From: Legionella brunensis
GTDB lineage: Bacteria > Pseudomonadota > Gammaproteobacteria > Legionellales > Legionellaceae
Direction: 5' to 3'
Assembly: GCF_001467025.1 (NCBI RefSeq)
Contig: NZ_LNXV01000033.1
Coordinates: forward strand, 461,403 to 525,402
DNA: 64,000 bases
Every line of letters starts with the position of its first letter. Positions within the stretch are counted from its first letter, which is position 1. The position numbers and the translations under genes were made by a program. The notes beneath the pieces are model-generated. The model saw nothing but the letters and a program-made list of their open reading frames with translations. It was not told where the DNA came from and searched no databases. Below are positions 46,646 through 54,753 of this stretch, one piece after another.

Positions 46646-47350
46646 ATGAATAAATATTCAGCGCTGCTTGTTGGCCTAGGTTTATTGCCTTTTAATGTCA
46701 ATGCAAGTTGGTATGGTGGTCTTAATCTTGGAGTTAACGCTGTTAATATAGAAAAAACTCTGGCCTACCCTCTTGGCGATCCTTTTGTTACCTATGAAAA
46801 TTTTCATAGTGGATATACCGATTTTCATGGACAATTGACAGCAGGTTATGCTCTTTTGTTAACGAATCAAATAGGCTTAAGTCTTGAGGGTAATGCTGAT
46901 TTATTTACTGGAAACGCTGAACATACTATTAGCAACTGGTTCTTTTCTCAGTCGGCCAAAACTGAAGAAAAGTTAACATATGGTTTTAGTTTATTTGCAT
47001 TGCCCGAATACTATTACAATGAAAATACTCGCTTTTTTGTAGGACCAGGCGTATCAACTAGCAAGTTTGAGATCAGTTCTGATAATACAGCTGGAAATGC
47101 AGGAGTTTCTGGTAATTTAGATAAATGGTTAACGGGTTGGGGGCTCAAAGCGGGTGTTGCCAATCAACTGACTCCAAGTATGGAAATTCTCTTTACTTAT
47201 CAATTTACTCAATATGAAAGCGTCACATGGACAAATATTGAACCAGTATCAGGCTCCTGGCTATGTGGGCGTTATAAACCACAGGCGAATCTATTTATGG
47301 TTGGTTTAAGAATGAGTATCCCAGAATTTCAAACGATTCAAGAGAAATAA
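46646..47350 (+). CDS. outer-membrane beta-barrel protein, small porin-like
   Basis: The ATG at 46646 follows a GATGAGG site, giving 234 residues with a signal peptide (MNKYSALLVGLGLLPFNVNA). The mature part alternates polar and aromatic/hydrophobic residues, begins SWYGGLNLGVN and ends with a strand LFMVGLRMSIPEF, as in eight-stranded OmpA-like/Opa-like barrels. It is co-oriented and close to the protease gene, so the two are probably co-transcribed. Specific role unknown. Confidence 0.8.
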   Translation: MNKYSALLVGLGLLPFNVNASWYGGLNLGVNAVNIEKTLAYPLGDPFVTYENFHSGYTDFHGQLTAGYALLLTNQIGLSLEGNADLFTGNAEHTISNWFFSQSAKTEEKLTYGFSLFALPEYYYNENTRFFVGPGVSTSKFEISSDNTAGNAGVSGNLDKWLTGWGLKAGVANQLTPSMEILFTYQFTQYESVTWTNIEPVSGSWLCGRYKPQANLFMVGLRMSIPEFQTIQEK

Positions 47351-47363
47351 CCTTTCATTAGAA

Positions 47364-47396
47364 CCACGAAACAGAAACTACACTCCTGTTTCGTGG
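47364..47396. terminator. bidirectional hairpin terminator
   Basis: CCACGAAACAG (47364-47374) pairs perfectly with CTGTTTCGTGG (47386-47396), 11-nt loop, between the stops of the beta-barrel gene and rpoS, which converge here. Confidence 0.65.
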
Positions 47397-47409
47397 ATAA
47401 GAGGATAAT

Positions 47410-48420
47410 TTAGAATAAATCTTCTTGAGTTAAGCCAACGCGCTCGAGGAGGCCTCTCAGAGTTTTTAATGCCTCGACCTGGATTTGCCTTACTCGCTCA
47501 CGAGTCAAATTAATTTCTTTACCGACATCTTCAAGAGTAGCTTTTTCAAACCCACGTAGTCCAAAACGTCTGGCAATTACCTGTTGTTGATTTTCAGTGA
47601 GCTTATCTAACAGGGACTCAATATGCGTCCGCAGATTTTCATCAGTTAGCAACTCAGCAGGGTTCATACTATTCTCATCAGCAATTGTGTCTAATAAGGA
47701 TTTATTTTCATCATAGCCAATGGGAGTATCTACTGAAGCCACTTTATCATTCAAACCAAGCAATTTTTCGACGTCTTCAAGCGGTTTGTCAACCATATCA
47801 GCAATTTCCTCTGCTGAAGGTTCATGATCAAGTTTTTGGGTTAACTGACGAGCCGCTCTTAAATATACATTAAGCTCTTTAACAACATGAATTGGAAGTC
47901 GAATCGTCCTTGTTTGATTCATAATAGCACGCTCTATGGTTTGTCTAATCCACCAGGTTGCATAGGTTGAAAAACGGAAACCTCTATCAGGATCAAACTT
48001 CTCAACCGATTTCATTAACCCTAGATTCCCCTCTTCAATAAGATCAAGCAAGGGTAACCCTCGGTTAAGATAGCGACGTGCTATTTTAACGACTAAGCGC
48101 AAATTAGATTCAATCATCTTTTTACGTGCAGCCGCATCACCCTTAAGAGCCCGCGTTGCATAATGGACCTCTTCTTCCGCTGATAGCAGTGGAGAGAACC
48201 CTATTTCACTTAAATAAATTTGGGTTGCATCCATCAGTTTCGCAGCTTGCCTACCCCGCTGGAAGCTTGGGAAAGCCTCTTCATCGCTAAAATCAGGCTG
48301 CAGTTCTGTGTCCTCAAGAGGCTCAATTTCTTCATTAAGCAAGGTCTGGTCATCTGGAGACTCTTCCCACTCTTCTTCAGGAATTTCTTCTGCTTTTACT
48401 GATTCATCATCTGATTGCAT
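47410..48420 (-). CDS. rpoS: RNA polymerase sigma factor RpoS
   Basis: Stationary-phase sigma factor, in Legionella also tied to the switch to the transmissive, virulent phase. The 336-residue form starts at the second of two adjacent ATGs after an AGGTGA site (48420; 48423 also possible). Region 1.2 ([21 protein letters not shown], read as [11 protein letters not shown]), region 2 with the -10 contacts ([17 protein letters not shown], read as [10 protein letters not shown]), region 3 and region 4 helix-turn-helix ([20 protein letters not shown], ending RERVRQIQ) are intact. It is downstream of nlpD, the usual order, so part of its transcription may start inside nlpD. Confidence 0.97.
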   Translation of the reverse strand: MQSDDESVKAEEIPEEEWEESPDDQTLLNEEIEPLEDTELQPDFSDEEAFPSFQRGRQAAKLMDATQIYLSEIGFSPLLSAEEEVHYATRALKGDAAARKKMIESNLRLVVKIARRYLNRGLPLLDLIEEGNLGLMKSVEKFDPDRGFRFSTYATWWIRQTIERAIMNQTRTIRLPIHVVKELNVYLRAARQLTQKLDHEPSAEEIADMVDKPLEDVEKLLGLNDKVASVDTPIGYDENKSLLDTIADENSMNPAELLTDENLRTHIESLLDKLTENQQQVIARRFGLRGFEKATLEDVGKEINLTRERVRQIQVEALKTLRGLLERVGLTQEDLF

Positions 48421-48498
48421 CATATCACCTATGTGTTTATATCCATTAAGAAAAAACACCCTTTATCAAATGACCTAGCTGCTACATCAGTTAGGTTA

Positions 48499-49284
48499 TC
48501 AACCTCTCCTTAAATAGCTTAGAGGGTTAACCGGCTTGCCGGCTCGTCTTATTTCAAAATGAACCCCCCAAAATCGTCTATCAACAACCCCCATTTCGGC
48601 AATAATTTGTCCTGCTTTAACTTTTTGCCCCTCCGTCACTAAATTACGTAAATTATTACCATATGCGGTAAGAAACTGATTGTTATGTTTAATGATAATC
48701 AGATTTCCATAACCCGATAAACCACTTCCTGAATAAGCCACCACACCATTGGAAGCAGCACGAATCTTTTCTCCCTTTTTACCAGCAATATCTATGCCTT
48801 TTTTACCTTGCTGAGGAACAAATCCTGTGGCTACACGCCCATTTACAGGCCAAATCCAGCTTTGATTTGAGATGAATGGAGTCCAAGTGGTCTTAGGAGT
48901 AACTTTTGCGGGTCTCTTTATTATAGTTCTTTTTGCAAGGTATATTGGTCTTCTGGATGCTGTATGTCTTGAGAGATTAGTTTTTGGGACAGAAGCAGAA
49001 CCTATTCTTAATACTTGCCCTACCTTTAATGCATAAGGACTAGGTAAATGGTTAAATGAGGCAAGATCTCTGTAATCTTTATCATAGCGGAAAGCTATAG
49101 AGTATAGCGTATCGCCGCGTTGAACCACGTGAACCGCTCGGGAACCATAGTATGGTTGCCGCCATTTTGACTCGACCACAGGCGCCAATGTAGTTCTAGA
49201 CTCACATCCTGCAAGCAAAAAAAGAATTATCAATACGCAGAGCTTGTAGATAGTTATATTTTTGAAATAGTTATATGACAACAT
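48499..49284 (-). CDS. nlpD: NlpD-like lipoprotein, LysM plus degenerate M23 domain
   Basis: The ATG at 49284 gives 261 residues with a lipobox (LLAGC), so an outer-membrane lipoprotein. A LysM module follows (VHVVQRGDTLYSIAFRY), then a Lys/Arg linker and a C-terminal M23 fold (GIDIAGKKGEKIRAASNG, GYGNLIIIKHN, VHFEIRR). The metal-binding His residues of active M23 enzymes are incomplete: no first His, and VHFE instead of HLHFE. This matches E. coli NlpD, which activates an amidase rather than cutting peptidoglycan itself. It lies between surE and rpoS. Confidence 0.92.
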   Translation of the reverse strand: MLSYNYFKNITIYKLCVLIILFLLAGCESRTTLAPVVESKWRQPYYGSRAVHVVQRGDTLYSIAFRYDKDYRDLASFNHLPSPYALKVGQVLRIGSASVPKTNLSRHTASRRPIYLAKRTIIKRPAKVTPKTTWTPFISNQSWIWPVNGRVATGFVPQQGKKGIDIAGKKGEKIRAASNGVVAYSGSGLSGYGNLIIIKHNNQFLTAYGNNLRNLVTEGQKVKAGQIIAEMGVVDRRFWGVHFEIRRAGKPVNPLSYLRRG

Positions 49285-49341
49285 ACCTCTGCACTCCAAG
49301 TTTCATGCCTACAAATTTATTAGCCTGCAATCTGAGCAGAA

Positions 49342-50100
49342 TCACAATGTCAGGTCAATTTTTTCCACCCAGGCAGATAATCGCTCAAAAACCTTATAAT
49401 GAGTTAGATCAAATTGTAAGGGTGTTATCGATACACACTGCTGACTAATTGCATAAAAATCCGTTCCTGGTCCAGCATCAGCCTCCATGCCAGGAGGGCC
49501 TATCCAAAAAATAGGCCGACCTCGAGGATCATATTCTTTAATCACCGGCTCCGCACCATGACGGGTGCCCAGACGAGTGACCTGTATTCCTTTAATTTTA
49601 TCAAGGGGCAAATCAGGAATGTTCACATTCAAAATAGTCTGAGAGGGTAAGCTAATAGTTGATAATTGAAGTACCAAATGTCGAGCAATAGCTGCTGCAG
49701 TATCATAATATTGAATATTATGTCCAACCATCGAAAAAGCGATTGCTGGTAACCCAAGATAACGTCCCTCTACTGCTGCAGCCACAGTCCCAGAATAGAG
49801 AATATCATCACCAAGGTTTGCACCTTCATTAATTCCCGAGACTACAATATCGACTGTAGGTTGCAGAAATCCAGTAAGCGCCAAATGAACACAATCCGTT
49901 GGTGTTCCTTCTACACTGTAGTATCCATTATCCAATTGCCTAACACGCAAAGGTCTTGTCAGTGTCAAGGAATTACTTGACCCACTACGATTCCTGTCAG
50001 GAGCAACAACTATCGTTTCAGTAATAAGCGACATCTCATTGGCTAACGCGCGAATTCCTGGAGCATGCACACCATCATCATTACTTACTAAAATTCTCAT
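49342..50100 (-). CDS. surE: 5'/3'-nucleotidase SurE
   Basis: Survival protein with phosphatase activity on nucleoside monophosphates and polyphosphate. The 252-residue protein starts with [16 protein letters not shown], with the paired metal-binding Asp, and has [16 protein letters not shown] and [20 protein letters not shown] (SGINxGxN motif). Length is normal. It starts 3 nt after the upstream small gene and precedes nlpD-rpoS; the pcm gene often found here is absent. Confidence 0.97.
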   Translation of the reverse strand: MRILVSNDDGVHAPGIRALANEMSLITETIVVAPDRNRSGSSNSLTLTRPLRVRQLDNGYYSVEGTPTDCVHLALTGFLQPTVDIVVSGINEGANLGDDILYSGTVAAAVEGRYLGLPAIAFSMVGHNIQYYDTAAAIARHLVLQLSTISLPSQTILNVNIPDLPLDKIKGIQVTRLGTRHGAEPVIKEYDPRGRPIFWIGPPGMEADAGPGTDFYAISQQCVSITPLQFDLTHYKVFERLSAWVEKIDLTL

Positions 50101-50103
50101 TTC

Positions 50104-50490
50104 TTAGCTCTCAGGCGATTCTAGCCATTTTACAATTGCTAAACGCTCAGCAAGATTTTTTTTATTTTCTTCAATCAAATTTTTAAGATCAGGCTGATTG
50201 GGATTATTTTTTAATTCGATTTGTTGTTTTGCCAAAGTTTCTTGTAGCGCCAATATTTTTTTACCAAAAGCCTGTGGATTTATTTGCAGCTGGTAAGCAA
50301 GCTCATTAACACTTTCGGCTAAAATGGCTAATTGCTCACAACTAATTTGGGTAGGCTTTTTATTTGGGCAATTTTTAACAGCTTGTTGTAATGCTTGTGG
50401 ATTCTGTCGATAGTAAGCTTCATCTTGAGCTGAACAGGCTGTCGATAATATGGATAGGCAAATCAGGAATAGACATTTCCTCACTAGCAA
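50104..50490 (-). CDS. small exported helical protein, possible lipoprotein
   Basis: The 128-residue protein has an N-terminal signal sequence (VRKCLFLICLSILSTACSAQ). The Cys in STAC could be lipidated, but the lipobox is imperfect, so a signal-peptidase I site after CSA is an alternative. The mature part is helical, with two Cys (NCPNKK and SCEQL) and a Lys/Glu/Asn-rich coiled-coil-like C-terminal half. It is 3 nt ahead of surE and probably in the surE-nlpD-rpoS transcript. Family not recognised. Confidence 0.7.
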   Translation of the reverse strand: MLVRKCLFLICLSILSTACSAQDEAYYRQNPQALQQAVKNCPNKKPTQISCEQLAILAESVNELAYQLQINPQAFGKKILALQETLAKQQIELKNNPNQPDLKNLIEENKKNLAERLAIVKWLESPES

Positions 50491-50632
50491 CCCCTCATGG
50501 TTATTAATAAAGCCTCCGATGTTACCATTTGTCCGTAACTAACGCCATGTTGAGGTTGTAACAAGTCAAAGCCTACTAACCATAGTAGGCTTTCTTTATA
50601 AAATTACAAAAGATTCAGCCATTGGCTATGTA

Positions 50633-51418
50633 TCATGATGTCAGTGATGAAGCACCTCGCACACACATTGAGTCATTATCAGACGAGCTCTCGGCAACCT
50701 GCCAGGAAGAAATCTGTTGCATATAAAGCACATCTCCTTGGGGATTTAATTTTCCGCTTTTATATGCTTCCTCTAACGTGTAGTCATCATACATAAAATC
50801 ATGTTTTTCAGTAAATTGCCAAACTGGTGTCGCATCTCCTTTTGGTTCTCCTACAACAGGCTTAGGAAGACTGAAGAATGAGTACTTGCTTATTTTGTGG
50901 GGTACCTCATCTGTCCCAATCGCATATTTTAGCTCTGGCTTATCGCCATAATTGAGAAATTCTTTATTTTTTATTGTTCCATTTGGTCTTTGGGTGATAT
51001 CTAATATTCGTGGATCCCAAGCATCTACTTCCCATAAGGAGGCATCGCATTCTCCTTTCAGTAAAACTCTCACATGAAGGTAAACGTGATCACTTTCCCT
51101 TGAGGAAACTATTCTTAATCTTGCATTAGCCTTATGCTGTTTAAGCACTGAAAGCAGCTCAACACAAAGATACTCGGCTAACTCATGACAATTACCTAAT
51201 CCAGTATACTCAATTAAATCATGTTGAAAGAAAAGGTTATACCCTTGTGTTCTCTCATTAGAGTTCATCATTGTCCGACAATTCTCAAAATATTGATTTT
51301 CTTTAATTTCCCCATGAAATTTTTGATATCCACTGACTTGGTTAGTAATGGCTATTTTCTCTCTGGTTTTTTGTATGGCATAGGTACAAGCTTTAACAAA
51401 TTCTTCGCGTGAAATCAT
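50633..51418 (-). CDS. transglutaminase-like Cys-His-Asp protein, candidate effector, 261 aa
   Basis: No named family recognised, but the core reads C77 in GLGNCHELAEYL, H111 (or H115) in SDHVYLHVRV, and D132 (or D135) in WEVDAWDPRI. This Cys helix, His strand, Asp strand order is that of the transglutaminase-like/papain-like fold, which in bacteria includes proteases, deamidases and toxins. The rest has no signal peptide or membrane helix. The C-terminal 60 residues are polar and Ser-rich. A PmrA-like box with a TATAAT element lies upstream at 51466-51485. Activity and effector status are inferred. Confidence 0.6.
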   Translation of the reverse strand: MISREEFVKACTYAIQKTREKIAITNQVSGYQKFHGEIKENQYFENCRTMMNSNERTQGYNLFFQHDLIEYTGLGNCHELAEYLCVELLSVLKQHKANARLRIVSSRESDHVYLHVRVLLKGECDASLWEVDAWDPRILDITQRPNGTIKNKEFLNYGDKPELKYAIGTDEVPHKISKYSFFSLPKPVVGEPKGDATPVWQFTEKHDFMYDDYTLEEAYKSGKLNPQGDVLYMQQISSWQVAESSSDNDSMCVRGASSLTS

Positions 51419-51465
51419 AATAATAAATCTTTGGTTAACAAAATGAGCTTGAATTATACTTTCTA

Positions 51466-51485
51466 ATCATTAAGAAACTATTATG
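51466..51485 (-). promoter_or_regulatory. candidate PmrA box with -10 element, upstream of the 261-aa gene
   Basis: On the minus strand, half-sites CATAATAGT and CTTAATGAT are separated by TT with an 11-nt period, each matching 7 of 9 positions of cTTAATatT. A perfect TATAAT lies 7 nt downstream (51453-51458), placing the box at the -35 region as expected for an activator site. Confidence 0.5.
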
Positions 51486-51631
51486 TTCATTTAGTAATGC
51501 TTTAGTTCTTTAATTAATCACTCACTTGGCCCCTAGCTATTGTTCTAACAAATAGTTATTTTAATTACTAAGATTGAATAAATAGAGCTGATTCGATATT
51601 GTTAACGCACTCAATTTTGTAAGAAAAGATA

Positions 51632-53350
51632 ATGCTAGATTTTAAAGTAATTCGCGACGGACACACTGGGGAGCAAATCATAGAAACCTCCCTTTGCGGA
51701 AAACCTCTCCTGACTATTCCTCAACTCAATAAAAGCACAGCCTTCACTCAAGAAGAACGTCGGGCTTTTGGATTACTCGGAAAACTACCTCATCGAGTTG
51801 AAACATTAGATGAACAAGTTAAGCGGGCATACCTTCAATATTCAAGCTATAGCAATCGACTACAACAAAATATTTATCTCAATAATCTGCATGACAAAAA
51901 CCAAGTTCTTTTTTATAAACTAATAAGTAAACATTTAGGCGAAATGCTACCTACCATTTACACCCCTATCGTTGGTACCGCTGTAAAACGTTATAGCCAT
52001 GAATATCGTCAGCCGCGAGGATTGTATATTGCTCATTCAGATAAAAATCAAATTGAAGAAATTATCAATAATCGTTCTAATCCTGAGATTGATTTGATTG
52101 TGGTTACGGATGGTGAGGGCGTATTGGGTATTGGTGATCAAGGCATCGGGGGTATGGATATTCCTGTGGCGAAACTCATGGTCTATTCTCTTTGTGGAGG
52201 CATTGACCCAACAAGAACTTTACCCGTTTTTCTCGATGTCGGTACCAATAATAAAGACTTACTCAATGATCCTTTATATTTAGGCTGTCAGCATCCCCGC
52301 ATTAATACGGAAGAATACGACGATTTTATTCTTACTTTCGTTAATGCTATTCATAAGCATTTCCCGAATGCTTTTTTACATTGGGAAGATTTTGGACGCA
52401 GTAATGCTAGACGGATTTTAGATAAATTCCAAGACAAATTATGTACCTTCAATGATGATATACAGGGAACTGGCGCCGTTACTTTATCTGCGCTTTTAGC
52501 AGCTTGCGAGGTGACTGGAATCAAACTTGAAGATCATCGTATTGTGGTTTTTGGAGCAGGATCCGCCGGTACCGGCATTAGCGATCAAATTGTTGATGCT
52601 ATGATTCGCCAAGGCTTAAGCGCCAAAGAAGCTTATCAACGGTTTTGGTTAATTGATCGCCAAGGTTTGCTTATTGATTCAGACTTGGAAGTTACTGAAG
52701 CGCAAAAACCCTATGCACGCAAGGCCGCTGAAATTGAGGGCTGGGGAAGTCATAGCCAATACCCCTCTTTAACAGATACAGTACGCCAAATTAAGCCAAC
52801 CATCTTAATTGGTTGTTCAGCGCAACCCGGTGCTTTTTCGCAAGATATCATTGAAACTATGTGCTCTTCTTGCGAGCGCCCTATTATTTTCCCACTTTCA
52901 AATCCAGATGAAAAATGCGAGGCGCAGCCTGTAGATATCATGACTTGGAGCGAAGGAAAGGCTTTAATAGCAACCGGCACAGCTTTTCCAGCAGTTGAAT
53001 ACCAAAATCGGCTATTACAAATTGCTCAATGCAATAATGCTTTAGTATTTCCAGGTATTGGATTAGGTATTTTAGCCGTACAAGCCACAAGACTATCAAA
53101 AGGGATGATTTGGGCTGCTGCTGAAACATTGAGTGAATATTCGCCAAGTAAAAAAGATAGCTTTCTACCCTTGCTCCCTTCTCTTGATGATGCTCAAACT
53201 GTAGCAAAACATATCGCTATTGCTGTAGCGCGAACAGCAATTAATGAAAACCTCGCGCAAATTAATCAAAATGCCGATTTAGAAAAAATAATAAAAGAAA
53301 TGTTCTGGGAGCCACGCTATCTACCATTCAGGAAAAAAGAAGCACTTTAA
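51632..53350 (+). CDS. maeA: NAD-type malic enzyme
   Basis: Oxidative decarboxylation of malate to pyruvate. The 572-residue protein has the malic-domain segments MLPTIYTPIVGTAVKRYS (PTIYTP), DGEGVLGIGDQGIGGMDIPVAKL (as VLGIGDQGIGGMDIP) and the NAD-binding loop VVFGAGSAGTGI. The metal site FNDDIQGTGAVTL is intact. Length fits the 560-575-residue MaeA/SfcA class rather than the longer MaeB class. It stands alone between a divergent candidate effector gene and a terminator. Confidence 0.95.
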   Translation: MLDFKVIRDGHTGEQIIETSLCGKPLLTIPQLNKSTAFTQEERRAFGLLGKLPHRVETLDEQVKRAYLQYSSYSNRLQQNIYLNNLHDKNQVLFYKLISKHLGEMLPTIYTPIVGTAVKRYSHEYRQPRGLYIAHSDKNQIEEIINNRSNPEIDLIVVTDGEGVLGIGDQGIGGMDIPVAKLMVYSLCGGIDPTRTLPVFLDVGTNNKDLLNDPLYLGCQHPRINTEEYDDFILTFVNAIHKHFPNAFLHWEDFGRSNARRILDKFQDKLCTFNDDIQGTGAVTLSALLAACEVTGIKLEDHRIVVFGAGSAGTGISDQIVDAMIRQGLSAKEAYQRFWLIDRQGLLIDSDLEVTEAQKPYARKAAEIEGWGSHSQYPSLTDTVRQIKPTILIGCSAQPGAFSQDIIETMCSSCERPIIFPLSNPDEKCEAQPVDIMTWSEGKALIATGTAFPAVEYQNRLLQIAQCNNALVFPGIGLGILAVQATRLSKGMIWAAAETLSEYSPSKKDSFLPLLPSLDDAQTVAKHIAIAVARTAINENLAQINQNADLEKIIKEMFWEPRYLPFRKKEAL

Positions 53351-53360
53351 GAGTGTTATC

Positions 53361-53401
53361 GCTCATATGCTCAAAAGCAAGTGTTAGCAAAGTATATGAG
53401 C
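53361..53401. terminator. hairpin between maeA and the GGCT-like gene
   Basis: GCTCATATGC (53361-53370) pairs with GTATATGAGC (53392-53401), with one G-T pair and a 21-nt loop; it lies between converging stops. Confidence 0.45.
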
Positions 53402-53410
53402 AGTTTATAA

Positions 53411-53755
53411 TTATGGCATTGCTTGATATGCATAAACCCAAGCATCTACACCAGAAGCAAGACGAACTTTAATGCGCTTATAATCTTTTACTTCATACTC
53501 GTCTGCATTAAGAAGCTCTGCGTGAGCCAGCTCAAAAACCATGCCTTCCACACTATCTTCATCATCATTTGTAGGAACTAAGATCTGGTGAACTGCTTTG
53601 CCACTTATTTTGATAACGTATGGGTCAGTAATTTGCAGATCTTCTAACTTGTAGCCACTTAACTTATCTTTTCGCCCCTCCAACAAGCGCGAAAAAGTCG
53701 CCATTTGCACCGACTCTAATTGCAAAGTGCCATAGGAAAATAATTTTTCCATCAT
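53411..53755 (-). CDS. gamma-glutamylcyclotransferase-like (AIG2-type) protein
   Basis: The 114-residue protein starts with the family motif LFSYGTLQ and has a conserved acidic position in LLNADEYEVKDYKRIKV (as NADEYEV), matching the catalytic Glu of the GGCT/AIG2 barrel. Enzymes of this fold release 5-oxoproline from gamma-glutamyl compounds, but many small members have unknown substrates. A TGAGG ribosome-binding site precedes two adjacent ATGs. It is alone on the minus strand facing maeA. Confidence 0.85.
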   Translation of the reverse strand: MMEKLFSYGTLQLESVQMATFSRLLEGRKDKLSGYKLEDLQITDPYVIKISGKAVHQILVPTNDDEDSVEGMVFELAHAELLNADEYEVKDYKRIKVRLASGVDAWVYAYQAMP

Positions 53756-53839
53756 GAAAACAACCTCATTAAGAAATAGTAAACTTCTTTTGAAACTGAA
53801 TGTGCAATGAACTCGCGGCTTACACCGCGAGGCAATTGA

Positions 53840-54649
53840 TTATGAAGGCAGAAGAACCTCTTGCTGGAGTCCACCAACAACCCACGCATTTGTCCTATAA
53901 AATTTTCGGAAATGCCAAATTTCATCTAATGAACTTACCGGATCATCATTTTCTTTGATAGAGCCTGTAAAACGCACACTGGCAATAGTTGAATCCCCCT
54001 GCTCTGAAACATCCAATAACTGTGCATTTAGATTGATTACTTCAGTCTTGTTAAGTTCATCACTTCGCTCATCCAGTTGCATTTTAATTTCTGCAAACAC
54101 TTCAGGTGTGGTAAATTCCTGCAAGTCCTGTAGATTTTTTTGATCATAAGCGGTCTGCAGACGAATAAATTTAACCTTAGCCTCGCGCAGAAACTCTTCT
54201 TCAACAAAACCAGCAGAATAACTAGCCCCCCCCATAGTTTGGTAATTGTTATTATTTGCATAAGTATTAGGCTGCCAGTTAGATGAGGTTTGTCGTGAAG
54301 CATAGGACGATTGAAACCCCGGCTGCGTTCGTCGGCGAATAAAATTAATTACGAAAAGCAACACAGCTCCTACGATAAACCAAGACAATAAGCCACTTCC
54401 TAAGCCATTGCCCATAAAAAGGCTAGCTAAAAGGCCCCCAGCTAACAATCCCCCTAAAACTCCACCCCATCGATTCGTATTAGCACGCTGCCCTATGGTG
54501 TTTGGTTTTGGTTTAGAAGAGAAGAGGCTACTGTGTGAACGTTGCACCCCAAAACTTCTACCACCACCAAATCGCTTTGCAGCGGCTTCATTCACAACTA
54601 ACCCAAAAGAGAGTAGTCCAATTAATAAAGACAAAAGTAATGTACGCAC
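53840..54649 (-). CDS. Tim44-domain membrane protein
   Basis: The GTG at 54649 follows an AAAGGA site and starts a signal peptide (MRTLLLSLLIGLLSFGLVV...AAA), so I prefer it to the in-frame upstream ATG, giving 269 residues. After a Gly/Ser/Arg-rich segment (RFGGGRSFG) come one or two membrane segments (GGVLGGLLAGGLLASLFMG and SWFIVGAVLLFVINFI, a glycine-rich and a hydrophobic stretch), then a C-terminal Tim44-like domain (REAKVKFIRLQTAYDQKNL ... WHFRKFYRTNAWVVGGLQ). Bacterial members are inner-membrane proteins of unclear role. Confidence 0.85.
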   Translation of the reverse strand: MRTLLLSLLIGLLSFGLVVNEAAAKRFGGGRSFGVQRSHSSLFSSKPKPNTIGQRANTNRWGGVLGGLLAGGLLASLFMGNGLGSGLLSWFIVGAVLLFVINFIRRRTQPGFQSSYASRQTSSNWQPNTYANNNNYQTMGGASYSAGFVEEEFLREAKVKFIRLQTAYDQKNLQDLQEFTTPEVFAEIKMQLDERSDELNKTEVINLNAQLLDVSEQGDSTIASVRFTGSIKENDDPVSSLDEIWHFRKFYRTNAWVVGGLQQEVLLPS

Positions 54650-54753
54650 GGTATTATCCTTTTTGATAAAATCAATCAGCATTATAACTGAAGAACTAGC
54701 TATAACTGCAAGAGACAAAAAATTTAACAAAAAAATTTCATTTCTTCATATTT

